Source: Anaerolinea thermophila | GTDB taxonomy: Bacteria; Chloroflexota; Anaerolineae; Anaerolineales; DRKV01 | Assembly (NCBI GenBank): GCA_020722405.1 | Contig: DYKW01000013.1 | Coordinates: 1-18,905, forward strand | Direction: 5' to 3' | Length of the DNA stretch: 18,905 bases | Part shown: positions 12,594 through 18,905 of the stretch, piece by piece | Numbering within the stretch: the stretch's first letter is position 1 | How the letters are laid out: every line of letters begins with the position of its first letter | Notes under the pieces: generated by a model | Seen by the model: the letters and a program-made list of their open reading frames with translations, nothing else | Told to the model about the DNA's origin: nothing | The model's database searches: none | Position numbers and translations under genes: made by a program

Positions 12594-14155
12594 CATGGGG
12601 GAGATAGCCGGAAGGTGTAGGGTTCTAATGGGTTGTAGTACAGCACCTGCCGTTCAGGGAACGCCGCACGCACGCGCCGGTTGGCTTTTTCCCCCCGGTC
12701 CACTGCAAAGATGAAGGGCGAAGTCAGGTCAGGGCGTGAGAGTTCGAGTAAAGCCCCGTAGGCCATCCAGCGCTCGCTATCCACGAATACCACCGCCGGG
12801 CTGAGTGCCTGCACTTTGGGGTCGTAGAAAGGCGCCAGCCGGGTACGGTTGATAGTGTACAGATCGCGCATCATCGCCAGGCGCAGGGGCAGGTAAAACT
12901 TCAAGTTGAGGATAACCAACAGGGAAACCAGACCCACTACAAAGGTCGCGCGTACTGTCCCCCAGGGGGACCGGAAATTCCCCAAAACAGCCGGACGCCC
13001 TTCCAGGTGTTCCCGTTTCCATTGGAGTCCTCCCCCAAAGGTGGCGCGGATTCCCGCGGCGCTCCACAAGATCATCCCCGGGAAGCCCTCGAAGTAGTAC
13101 CGCGGCCCAAAAAGCCACGCCCCCACCCAGTAGACCAGATAGAGCGCGACCAGTGTGGGGGCGATGCTGCCTATCAGCCAGGCGCGCCCGTCCCGACGCA
13201 GTGTCCACATGCCCGGCAGGATGAAAATCCACGAGAGTCTTCCCCAACCGAACAGGTCGCCGGCGCCCACCAACAAACTAAAACGGGTGTTAGTCCAGGC
13301 CTGGTGCAGGTTGTGGCCTTCCTTTAGCACGCCATGGCCGGGGCCAAAGCCGACTTTGTCATAGGGCCACCATAGGGTGTACGGATTGGTGAAGAAACTG
13401 CCGGTTAGTGCGTATTGCCAGACGAAATACAACCCGGCCACGGCTCCGCTCAACAGGCCGAAGGTCAGCAAGCGGCGGCGTGTGGCGCGGTTGCTGCGCA
13501 CCAATAGGTAGAGGCCATGCAAAGCAAAGGGAAGGGCTACCCCAATGGTGCTAAAGGGGCGAGTGAGCGCCAGCGTGCCCAATGCCAGGGCCGCGGTGAG
13601 CAGCGGCAAGATGCCATGCGTTGACGATTTGGTAACAAAGGTGTCTAGCCAGCCCAGCGCAAAAATCAGCGTCAGCACCAGCCCCCACAGGTGAGAAAGC
13701 AGCGAGCCGGCATTTAGCCAGAAAAACGGCGAGGTGAGCAGCAAGAGCAGCCCGACCAGTGCCCAGGTTTGCCCCAGAATTTTAGAGAGCAAGCGGTACA
13801 GCAGCCAAGCGGCCAATCCGGTCAGCAGGGGGTTGACCCAGGCGCGCTGCCCAAAAAATTCCCCCACGGCCAACAATGCCGGCCAGCCGGGGGGATATTT
13901 GCCAAAGCGTTGCCCGTGGTAATCCACCACAAAGGGTACCAAAAAACTCTTGGGTTCCGGCGGGGAGGGCAATGTCAGGCTGTGGTTTTGGGCAATCAGG
14001 CGCGCCTGCCAGACGTAGGCAATCTCGTCTTCCAGGTGGGGAATGTTTTCGAAGACGCGTGCCGATACTACGGTGGTCGAAAAGACGGCCGCCAGGCTGA
14101 GCAGCAATGCGCTGATGGTTTGCCAAACAGGCTTCATCTTTCCCAAAAGAGGCAT
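12593..14155 (-). CDS. GT-C type membrane glycosyltransferase (PMT/ArnT-like)
   Basis: The product, about 520 residues, is a polytopic membrane protein with roughly ten hydrophobic helices. After the first helix comes an exoplasmic loop with HLEDEIAYVWQA (about residues 42-53), the acidic Asp-Glu site typical of GT39/GT83-like enzymes. FGKYPPGWPALLA, also usual in the family, follows. Such enzymes move a sugar from a polyprenyl-phosphate donor to a protein or lipid. The substrate here is unknown. The hydrophilic C-terminal 100 residues contain FVDSERWMAYGALLELSRPD and probably lie outside the membrane. The open frame extends to 14524, but that part lies over the phosphatase gene in another frame, so I start at 14155. 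ATG 14137 is an alternative. Confidence 0.8.
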   Translation of the reverse strand: MPLLGKMKPVWQTISALLLSLAAVFSTTVVSARVFENIPHLEDEIAYVWQARLIAQNHSLTLPSPPEPKSFLVPFVVDYHGQRFGKYPPGWPALLAVGEFFGQRAWVNPLLTGLAAWLLYRLLSKILGQTWALVGLLLLLTSPFFWLNAGSLLSHLWGLVLTLIFALGWLDTFVTKSSTHGILPLLTAALALGTLALTRPFSTIGVALPFALHGLYLLVRSNRATRRRLLTFGLLSGAVAGLYFVWQYALTGSFFTNPYTLWWPYDKVGFGPGHGVLKEGHNLHQAWTNTRFSLLVGAGDLFGWGRLSWIFILPGMWTLRRDGRAWLIGSIAPTLVALYLVYWVGAWLFGPRYYFEGFPGMILWSAAGIRATFGGGLQWKREHLEGRPAVLGNFRSPWGTVRATFVVGLVSLLVILNLKFYLPLRLAMMRDLYTINRTRLAPFYDPKVQALSPAVVFVDSERWMAYGALLELSRPDLTSPFIFAVDRGEKANRRVRAAFPERQVLYYNPLEPYTFRLSPP

Positions 14156-14174
14156 GGCGCGGGAGAAACGAGGT

Positions 14175-15158
14175 TCACATATCGCGTAGGGCTTGCAACG
14201 CGGCCGGGTGCAGGAGGGTGTTGGTAGCACAGATGCCGCGGTTGTTTGCCAGCGTGCGCCCCTGGCTGAAATCCAGCCGTTTGCCATGCAGGTCGGTGAC
14301 CGTACCACCCGCCTCTTCGATGACCAGCGAACCGGCCGCCTGATCCCAGATTTTTTCGCGGTAATCCGGCATTTTGGGGGATAGGAGCCGCAGGTAAATC
14401 TCCCCGCCGCCGGCGGCCAATACGGCGTACTTGGCCTGGCTATCCATGCGCACCGCTTCGGCGGTGATGCCCAGGCGTTCGGCGAACACATCAATCTGGC
14501 TGACGTTGGTGTGTCCGGATTCAAAAGAGCGCAGCAAGCGCGCTTCGGCGGGGTTGGTGCGCTGCGAGACGTGCAATTGGGTGAAGGTTTCCGGCGCGTC
14601 CAGTGGCGTCAGCCAGGTGCCCTCGCCGCGTACGGCCACCAGCAGAGAGCCGGGGCCGTCCTGGTCCGGAAGATAGCCATCACGCAGGTTGGGGCAGCCG
14701 AGTACGCCAATCTGGACTTGACCATCCACGATGAGCGCAAAGGCAATCGCGTATTGGTCGCCGCGCAAAAAGCCTTTGGTGCCGTCGATGGGATCGAGCG
14801 TCCAAAAACGTTGGGCAGCACCGGCGGCACCGCGGTCAATCCAATCGCAGATGCGTTCTGGCGTGGCATCGGGGCGTTTACGGGCTACAAAGGCACTGAT
14901 TTGTGCCAGGGTTGCGGCTTCCTGTGGGGTGCGCAGGGCCTCGGCGCCTTCCTCACCCACCAGGGGGTCATTGGGAAAGGCCTCCGCCAGCAGGCCGGCC
15001 ACCAGGGCTTGGGAGGCGAAATCGGCTACGGTGACGGGGGAGCGATCGCTTTTCGTCAGTGCCGGGGTGACCATCTCGGCCTGGATTTCCCGCACCAGCA
15101 AGGAGGCCTGTCGGGCGGCGTCGATGGCAAAACGAACTTCGGGGGTTAGTGTGAACAT
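14175..15158 (-). CDS. HAL2/CysQ-type 3'(2'),5'-bisphosphate nucleotidase
   Basis: This member of the inositol-monophosphatase superfamily probably removes the 3' phosphate from PAP, a by-product of sulfate assimilation and other sulfotransfer reactions. The metal site is clear: E69-E70 in VGEEGAE, D122-P-I-D-G-T127, and W271-D272 in KIWDQAAG. The block WTLDPIDGTKGFLRGDQYAI is characteristic of the eukaryotic-like HAL2/SAL1 branch rather than of plain inositol or histidinol phosphatases. The length (327) also fits HAL2 better than the 260-residue bacterial enzymes. No Shine-Dalgarno is visible before the ATG. It lies 38 bases after rimO and 19 bases before the glycosyltransferase. An inositol-1-phosphate or fructose-1,6-bisphosphate activity cannot be excluded. 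Confidence 0.88.
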   Translation of the reverse strand: MFTLTPEVRFAIDAARQASLLVREIQAEMVTPALTKSDRSPVTVADFASQALVAGLLAEAFPNDPLVGEEGAEALRTPQEAATLAQISAFVARKRPDATPERICDWIDRGAAGAAQRFWTLDPIDGTKGFLRGDQYAIAFALIVDGQVQIGVLGCPNLRDGYLPDQDGPGSLLVAVRGEGTWLTPLDAPETFTQLHVSQRTNPAEARLLRSFESGHTNVSQIDVFAERLGITAEAVRMDSQAKYAVLAAGGGEIYLRLLSPKMPDYREKIWDQAAGSLVIEEAGGTVTDLHGKRLDFSQGRTLANNRGICATNTLLHPAALQALRDM

Positions 15159-15196
15159 GGGATGTCTAAAGTGCAGCAGTTTACTTGGGTGTGAAT

Positions 15197-16543
15197 TTAT
15201 TTGGAGATAAGCGTGCCAACCAGGTCGTAGGTCATCGCACCGCTGATACGCACGGTGATCATCTCGCCAACCGGCACGTCATCTTCCACCAATACCAGTC
15301 CGTCGATTTCGGGGGCATCGCGATAAGAACGTCCCAGCGAGACGACACCACCGCCTTCGACTTCGCCTTTCCCTTCAATCAGTACCTTGAGTTCGCGGCC
15401 CACAAAGGACTGGTTGTGCGCTAGGGAGATGGGTTGTTGTAGCGCCATCAGCCGTTCCCAGCGTTCCTGCTTGACTTCAGCGGGAACGTCATCGGGCAAC
15501 GCGGCGCTGGCGGTACCTTCCTCGAATGAAAATTGGAAAGCACCGACGCGGTCGAAGCGCACTTCTTGCAAAAAGGTCAACAATGCCTGGAATTCTGCCT
15601 CGGTTTCGCCCGGGTAACCGACGATGAAGGTGGTCCGCAAGGCCAGGTCGGGCATGGCGGCGCGCATTTTTTCCAGCGTGCGATACACCCATGCCACGTT
15701 TGCCGGGCGGCGCATACGTTGCAGCGTCATCGGATGGGCATGTTGCAGGGGCATGTCCAGGTAGGGCACGATTTGCAAAGAACTCGCCATGACATCAATC
15801 AGGCGCTCCGTGACGTAACCGGGGTAGGCGTACATGACGCGAATCCAGTCCACATCCGGCACGCTGCGGATCATGCGCTCCAAAAGGGTTGCCAGGCCGT
15901 CCTTCATCCCCAGGTCATGGCCGTAATCGGTGGTATCCTGGGCAATCAGAATGATTTCGCGCACGCCGGCATCGCGCAGTTGGCGTGCTTCTTCCAGAAT
16001 GACTTCTGGCGGACGGCTGACGGCGGTGCCTTTGATGAGCGGAATGGCGCAGAAGGCACATGGGCGGCGGCAGCCATCGGCGATTTTGATGTACGCGCTG
16101 GCGCCCTGTTGCGAGGCGCGCAGCACGCCTTTTTCGTCACTGCCAACGGTAGGCGTTTCCGGCAGGTGGTAAATTGGCGCCGGGTGTGGGCTGCTGCGCA
16201 GGGCGCGTACGACATCCAAGATGTCCATCCAACGGCGGGTGCCGAGGATGCCATCGATACCCGGCACGCGGCGGACGACTTCTTCGCCGTAGCGTTGGGT
16301 CAGACAGCCGGCGGCGACGAGCACCTGGTTCCCGTGTTTTTTGGCTGCCAGTTCGGAGAGTACGCGGTACGATTCCTCGCGTGCTGGGCCGATAAAGCCA
16401 CAGGTGTTGACGATAAGCACATCGGCTTCTTGTGGTTCGAGTGTGGCTTGAAATTCGGCGCCGTTAAGCAGTTGTGCCATCGAATCTGAATCAACGGTGT
16501 TTTTGGGGCAGCCAAGGGAAACTAAGTGAAAAGTAGGAGGCAT
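15197..16543 (-). CDS. rimO: Ribosomal protein S12 methylthiotransferase
   Basis: RimO is a radical-SAM enzyme with two iron-sulfur clusters that adds a methylthio group to a conserved Asp of ribosomal protein S12. The 448-residue product has the full layout. The N-terminal MTTase domain has cysteines 12, 48 and 80 (GCPKN, NTCGF, AGCLTQ). The radical-SAM motif C158-x3-C162-x2-C165 (CRRPCAFC) follows, and a C-terminal TRAM domain starts near 380. The early GCPKNTVDSD distinguishes RimO from the tRNA enzyme MiaB, which has GCQMN. No good ribosome site is seen before the ATG, 27 bases after the RodZ-like gene. It consumes SAM made by MetK. Confidence 0.95.
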   Translation of the reverse strand: MPPTFHLVSLGCPKNTVDSDSMAQLLNGAEFQATLEPQEADVLIVNTCGFIGPAREESYRVLSELAAKKHGNQVLVAAGCLTQRYGEEVVRRVPGIDGILGTRRWMDILDVVRALRSSPHPAPIYHLPETPTVGSDEKGVLRASQQGASAYIKIADGCRRPCAFCAIPLIKGTAVSRPPEVILEEARQLRDAGVREIILIAQDTTDYGHDLGMKDGLATLLERMIRSVPDVDWIRVMYAYPGYVTERLIDVMASSLQIVPYLDMPLQHAHPMTLQRMRRPANVAWVYRTLEKMRAAMPDLALRTTFIVGYPGETEAEFQALLTFLQEVRFDRVGAFQFSFEEGTASAALPDDVPAEVKQERWERLMALQQPISLAHNQSFVGRELKVLIEGKGEVEGGGVVSLGRSYRDAPEIDGLVLVEDDVPVGEMITVRISGAMTYDLVGTLISK

Positions 16544-16570
16544 GGAAAAAGAGAAGGAATAACCGGCAAC

Positions 16571-17812
16571 CTATGGCGTGGCAGTAGGTGTGGCGGGTGG
16601 TGTCGCCGTGGGGCTTGCGGTGGGCGTGGGGGTATTGGTAAATTGCGGGGTAGGCGTAGCGATGCCTTGTGTGGTGAAGATACGCCAGATGGCTTCGCCT
16701 GGCGTTCCCAGCGCGCCGATGTCGCGCCCCTGATAGTAAATTTGCAATGCGTTGGCGTTGCCGGTGGTTACTTCGATGCGTTCGTTGGCTGAAAATGGGT
16801 AGGCGCTGCCGGGCAAAACCCGCCCAGAAAAGGCGGTTTTGCCGTCTACTCCCACCTGCAACCAGGCGCGTTGATGAACGACAATGTTGATGTTTACACC
16901 GCTTTCTGCCCCTGGTAGGTTCAACGTTGCGGTTGGTGTGGGGGCAAGCGGACCGCCGGGAGCGGCATCGACAACGATGCCCCCTTGCTCGGTTGGAACG
17001 GGGGTGGTGGTCGCGGTGGCTGCCGGAGTGGAAGTTACCAGGAGCACATCGGCAATTTCTGGCGGCGAGGGCACCGGCGTTTGGGGCGCAGTACTTTCAT
17101 CGGCTACCTGCCCAACAGCCCAGCCAATCAGCGTTACCAACAACACCCCTATTACAAAAACAATCCCCCAATCGCTCCAGAAGCGCCACCCGGGGCGGCT
17201 AGTTTTTTCCGGTCGGGGCGTTTGGCGGACCGGTGGTTGTTTCTCTGCCAGTTGAAATTGCAAGGCATCTACAAATTTCAACAGCAAGGCATTTGCATCC
17301 AGGTCTAAAAACTCAGCATACAGTTGCAACATGCCGCGTGCCTGCATGGAGGAGGGTAACTGCTGAAAATCGCCTTTCTCCATGGCTTCCAAAAAACGCT
17401 GGCGGATATGGATGCGTTTTTCTACCTCCTCCAACGAAAGGGAAAGTAGGCTGCGGCGCTGCTGTAACACCTCGCCAATCTCTGTGAAGGCGTTTGTGGT
17501 GGGGGAAGGAGGGGGCACTTCGGGTTCTTGTGGAACGACGGGTGTGGGTGAGGAAGATGATGACGGGACATCTTGGGGAGAGAAACTCTCATCCAATGCC
17601 GATAGTAATGTGTCGGCATCCAGTTTGAGAAAATCGGCATACAGGCTGAGAAAACCCCTTGCTTGAGCACGCGAGGGCATCGCCGCAAAATTACCCGCTT
17701 CCATAGCCTTCAGGTAGCGTTCGCGGATGAAAATCTGGCGCGCGACATCTTCCAGCGAGAGTTTTTGGCTTTCGCGGGCCGCACGCAACTGTGCACCAAT
17801 GGATGTGCTCAT
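16571..17812 (-). CDS. RodZ-like membrane protein with duplicated HTH domain
   Basis: RodZ proteins link the cytoskeletal MreB to cell shape. They have a cytoplasmic helix-turn-helix, one membrane helix and an outer domain. The 413-residue product follows this plan but has two HTH_25-type modules, at about 5-73 and 112-180, identical at about 36 of 69 positions. A Pro/Ser linker separates them. One membrane helix (about 214-235) is followed by a Thr/Pro-rich region, a DUF4115-like beta domain (about 305-383), and a low-complexity tail of repeated T-P and A-T-P. I chose ATG 17812. A GTG at 17848 would begin inside the terminator hairpin of rplI. It may also be a transcriptional regulator, so I give no symbol. 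Confidence 0.85.
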   Translation of the reverse strand: MSTSIGAQLRAARESQKLSLEDVARQIFIRERYLKAMEAGNFAAMPSRAQARGFLSLYADFLKLDADTLLSALDESFSPQDVPSSSSSPTPVVPQEPEVPPPSPTTNAFTEIGEVLQQRRSLLSLSLEEVEKRIHIRQRFLEAMEKGDFQQLPSSMQARGMLQLYAEFLDLDANALLLKFVDALQFQLAEKQPPVRQTPRPEKTSRPGWRFWSDWGIVFVIGVLLVTLIGWAVGQVADESTAPQTPVPSPPEIADVLLVTSTPAATATTTPVPTEQGGIVVDAAPGGPLAPTPTATLNLPGAESGVNINIVVHQRAWLQVGVDGKTAFSGRVLPGSAYPFSANERIEVTTGNANALQIYYQGRDIGALGTPGEAIWRIFTTQGIATPTPQFTNTPTPTASPTATPPATPTATP

Positions 17813-17834
17813 GGGTTCAATTTCCAGATAACAA

Positions 17835-17867
17835 ACCGGCCTGCCCACCGAGTGGGGGCAGGCCGGT
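17835..17867 (-). terminator. Hairpin between rplI and the RodZ-like gene
   Basis: A perfect 12-bp stem (17835-17846 with 17856-17867, loop of 9) lies 22 bases after the rplI stop. On the minus strand it is followed by TTTGTTATCT. It is likely a terminator or attenuator for rplI, of moderate strength given the interrupted T run. It contains the same GGCCTGCCC/GGGCAGGCC pair found upstream of uppS. Confidence 0.7.
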
Positions 17868-17888
17868 AATGAATCTGAGTGTACAGGC

Positions 17889-18428
17889 CTAGGCTTCTTC
17901 CGCTTCCTCGGCAGGGGTCTCTACGACCTCTTCTTCGGTTGCGGTCTCTTCGGCTTCTATCTCCAGCATGTCCGTGGGAGATTCACCTTCACGGTGTACA
18001 ATCACCTTGATGGTGGGCACCAGGTCGACGGTCAATCGGATGCCGATTTCGTGCACGCCCAAGGAGCGCAACGGCTGAGATTCGATTTGACGACGGCTGA
18101 TTTCAACGCCGGTTTTCTCCTGCAGCGCATCGGTCAACATCTGGGTAGTAATGGAGCCATACAATCTGCCGGTTTCGCTGGCACGCACCGCAAAGATCAG
18201 CGTTACGCCGGTCAGTTTTTCGGCGACTACGCTCATTTCCTGATTCAGTGCAGCCCGTTCTTTTTCGGCACGCACACGGATGCTCTCGGCTTGACGCAAA
18301 GCGCCAGGGGTTGCCGGTACGGCATAACCCTGAGGAATCAGATAGTTGCGGCCATACCCATTAGCGACTTTTTTGACATCGCCAGCATGGCCTAGTTTGT
18401 ACACGTCTTTGAGTAACAGTACTTTCAT
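17889..18428 (-). CDS. rplI: 50S ribosomal protein L9
   Basis: L9 binds domain V of 23S rRNA near the L1 stalk and affects reading-frame fidelity. From the ATG at 18428 the product has 179 residues and starts MKVLLLKDVYKLGHAGDVKK. The N-terminal rRNA-binding domain has the family motif GYGRNYLIPQGYAVPAT. A long connecting helix (about 45-75) and the C-terminal domain follow. The last 30 residues are mostly Glu, Ala, Thr and Val and extend it past the usual 148 residues. The open frame continues 27 codons upstream, through the promoter, so 18509 is not the start. Only a weak AGGG is seen upstream. It is alone here, without the rpsF-ssb-rpsR neighbours common elsewhere. Confidence 0.95.
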   Translation of the reverse strand: MKVLLLKDVYKLGHAGDVKKVANGYGRNYLIPQGYAVPATPGALRQAESIRVRAEKERAALNQEMSVVAEKLTGVTLIFAVRASETGRLYGSITTQMLTDALQEKTGVEISRRQIESQPLRSLGVHEIGIRLTVDLVPTIKVIVHREGESPTDMLEIEAEETATEEEVVETPAEEAEEA

Positions 18429-18451
18429 TTTTTTCAAGCCCTTTCGTATAA

Positions 18452-18481
18452 AATATAGAATGGTGTGATGCCAATAGCCAA
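18452..18481 (-). promoter_or_regulatory. Possible promoter of rplI
   Basis: On the minus strand, TTGGCT (18476-18481) and TATATT (18452-18457) are 18 bases apart, about 24 bases before the rplI ATG. The -35 box directly follows a terminator-like hairpin. Confidence 0.45.
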
Positions 18482-18506
18482 AAGAAAAGGGTGTGCATAC
18501 ACACCC
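18476..18506 (-). terminator. Terminator-like hairpin upstream of rplI
   Basis: A 7-bp stem (GGGTGTG at 18489-18495 with CACACCC at 18500-18506, loop CATA) is followed on the minus strand by TTTTCTTTT. It would stop transcripts coming from the right, although no gene lies in the next 400 bases. Its T tract touches the rplI -35 box. Confidence 0.65.
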
Positions 18507-18686
18507 CAAAGGTCATTGGCGGCCCGGGTGAAGGGTACCACACGCCGAGCGCTGCCATTTTACCAGAAGTGCATAAGCACGTCAATAAAAGTTTTTATGG
18601 GCCAGCAATTCCAAATCTAAAACCCTTTGCCACTGATTTCACGGATTTTGGCCGATTGTGTAATCGTCAAAGAAACCGTGAACACC
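18507..18686. other. Gene-free spacer
   Basis: No supported coding frame is present. It includes a CACTGATTTCACGGATTTTG stretch and a partial inverted repeat (TTTCACGG at 18637-18644, CCGTGAA at 18676-18682). These are common as decayed intergenic repeat sequence in environmental genomes. Confidence 0.4.
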
Positions 18687-18807
18687 TGTTATTGCGAGCG
18701 TAGCGAGCGTAGCGAGCGTAGCGAGCAAAGCGAGCGAACTTGCGGAGCGAAGCAATCTTTCGCTTGAAACCAGGGGATTGCCTCGGGCTATCGCCCTCGC
18801 AATGACA
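18687..18807. repeat. MITE/REP-like palindromic intergenic element
   Basis: The ends are imperfect inverted repeats: TGTTATTGCGAG (18687-18698) against CTCGCAATGACA (18796-18807), with one mismatch. A second nested pair is GCAATC (18752-18757) with GATTGC (18776-18781). Left of centre is a 9-bp tandem array. This TGTCATTGCGAG ... GCAATC style is a widespread palindromic intergenic element with no coding capacity. Confidence 0.7.
18694..18738 (+). repeat. 9-bp tandem repeat (GCGAGCGTA)
   Basis: Five consecutive 9-base units: three perfect GCGAGCGTA, then GCGAGCAAA and GCGAGCGAA. They lie inside the left arm of the palindromic element and probably arose by slippage. The unit is far too short for CRISPR and there are no spacers. 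Confidence 0.9.
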
Positions 18808-18854
18808 GCCCACTCTGTTTATCCTTCCTCTGACGATTACAGAAAACGTAATTT

Positions 18855-18880
18855 TCTTTGCGGCTCTGCGTCTTAGCGTT
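18855..18880 (-). repeat. Dispersed intergenic repeat, copy C (decayed)
   Basis: The reverse complement reads AACGCTAAGACGCAGAGCCG and so on. It matches copy A at 20 of 26 aligned positions, with the same CGC-AAG rhythm. Confidence 0.5.
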
Positions 18881-18905
18881 GAAAATTTAACGCAATCCCC
18901 ATTCT

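Noticed and set aside
14156..14524. Long N-terminal extension of the glycosyltransferase, or a fusion with the phosphatase
   Set aside because: The 123 codons are an out-of-frame reading of the phosphatase gene, with biased Arg/Pro/Ser content and no domain.
14511..15149. 212-codon plus-strand frame opposite the phosphatase gene
   Set aside because: It lies fully antisense to a gene with intact catalytic motifs, in the GC-rich part where long shadow frames are common.
15533..16489. 318-codon plus-strand frame opposite rimO
   Set aside because: It is antisense to a complete rimO with all cysteine motifs. It has no ribosome site or recognisable domain.
18694..18738. Short CRISPR-like array
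   Set aside because: The units are only 9 bases, directly adjacent, with no spacers, and no cas genes are nearby.

Overview
This window looks like a piece of chromosome from a free-living bacterium, most likely a Chloroflexota of the Anaerolineae type. That placement is an inference. It rests on the overall protein character, the short EF-Ts, ribosomal proteins with acidic tails, a RodZ-like protein with a Thr/Pro-rich tail, and dispersed intergenic repeats of a kind common in these genomes. Almost all genes are housekeeping genes. I see no phage, insertion sequence, CRISPR array or defence island.

Left part (1-3750). A tRNA-Lys gene with its own promoter is followed by a terminator. Next come divergent rpsA (minus, ribosomal protein S1) and metK (plus, SAM synthetase), each with a good sigma-70-type promoter. 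metK is preceded by a full SAM-I riboswitch whose anti-terminator and terminator can be read directly, so SAM should shut off its own synthesis. metK converges on trxA.

Central part (3427-8800, minus strand). The order in transcription is rpsB, tsf, pyrH, frr, uppS, cdsA, trxA: translation (S2, EF-Ts, ribosome recycling), UMP kinase, undecaprenyl-PP synthase, CDP-diglyceride synthase and thioredoxin. Strong hairpins sit after rpsB and after tsf, so the cluster is probably attenuated between genes. rpsB has a promoter and a structured leader with competing pairings, and its 3' end carries a perfect 24-bp tandem duplication across the stop codon.

Middle right (8989-12552). A REC-GGDEF protein with a degenerate catalytic domain overlaps comM (competence-related AAA+ protein) by one base on the minus strand. 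ilvE (branched-chain aminotransferase) is on the plus strand with its own promoter, leader palindrome and terminator.

Right part (12593-18428, minus strand). The order in transcription is rplI (L9), a RodZ-like protein with a duplicated helix-turn-helix module, rimO (S12 methylthiotransferase), a HAL2/CysQ-type phosphatase and a GT-C-type membrane glycosyltransferase. The last 400 bases hold no gene, only repeats, including a palindromic element with a 9-bp tandem repeat.

I found no clear new multi-gene system. The most interesting points are the rpsB leader and duplicated stop region, the degenerate GGDEF protein, the double-HTH RodZ-like protein and the repeat families.
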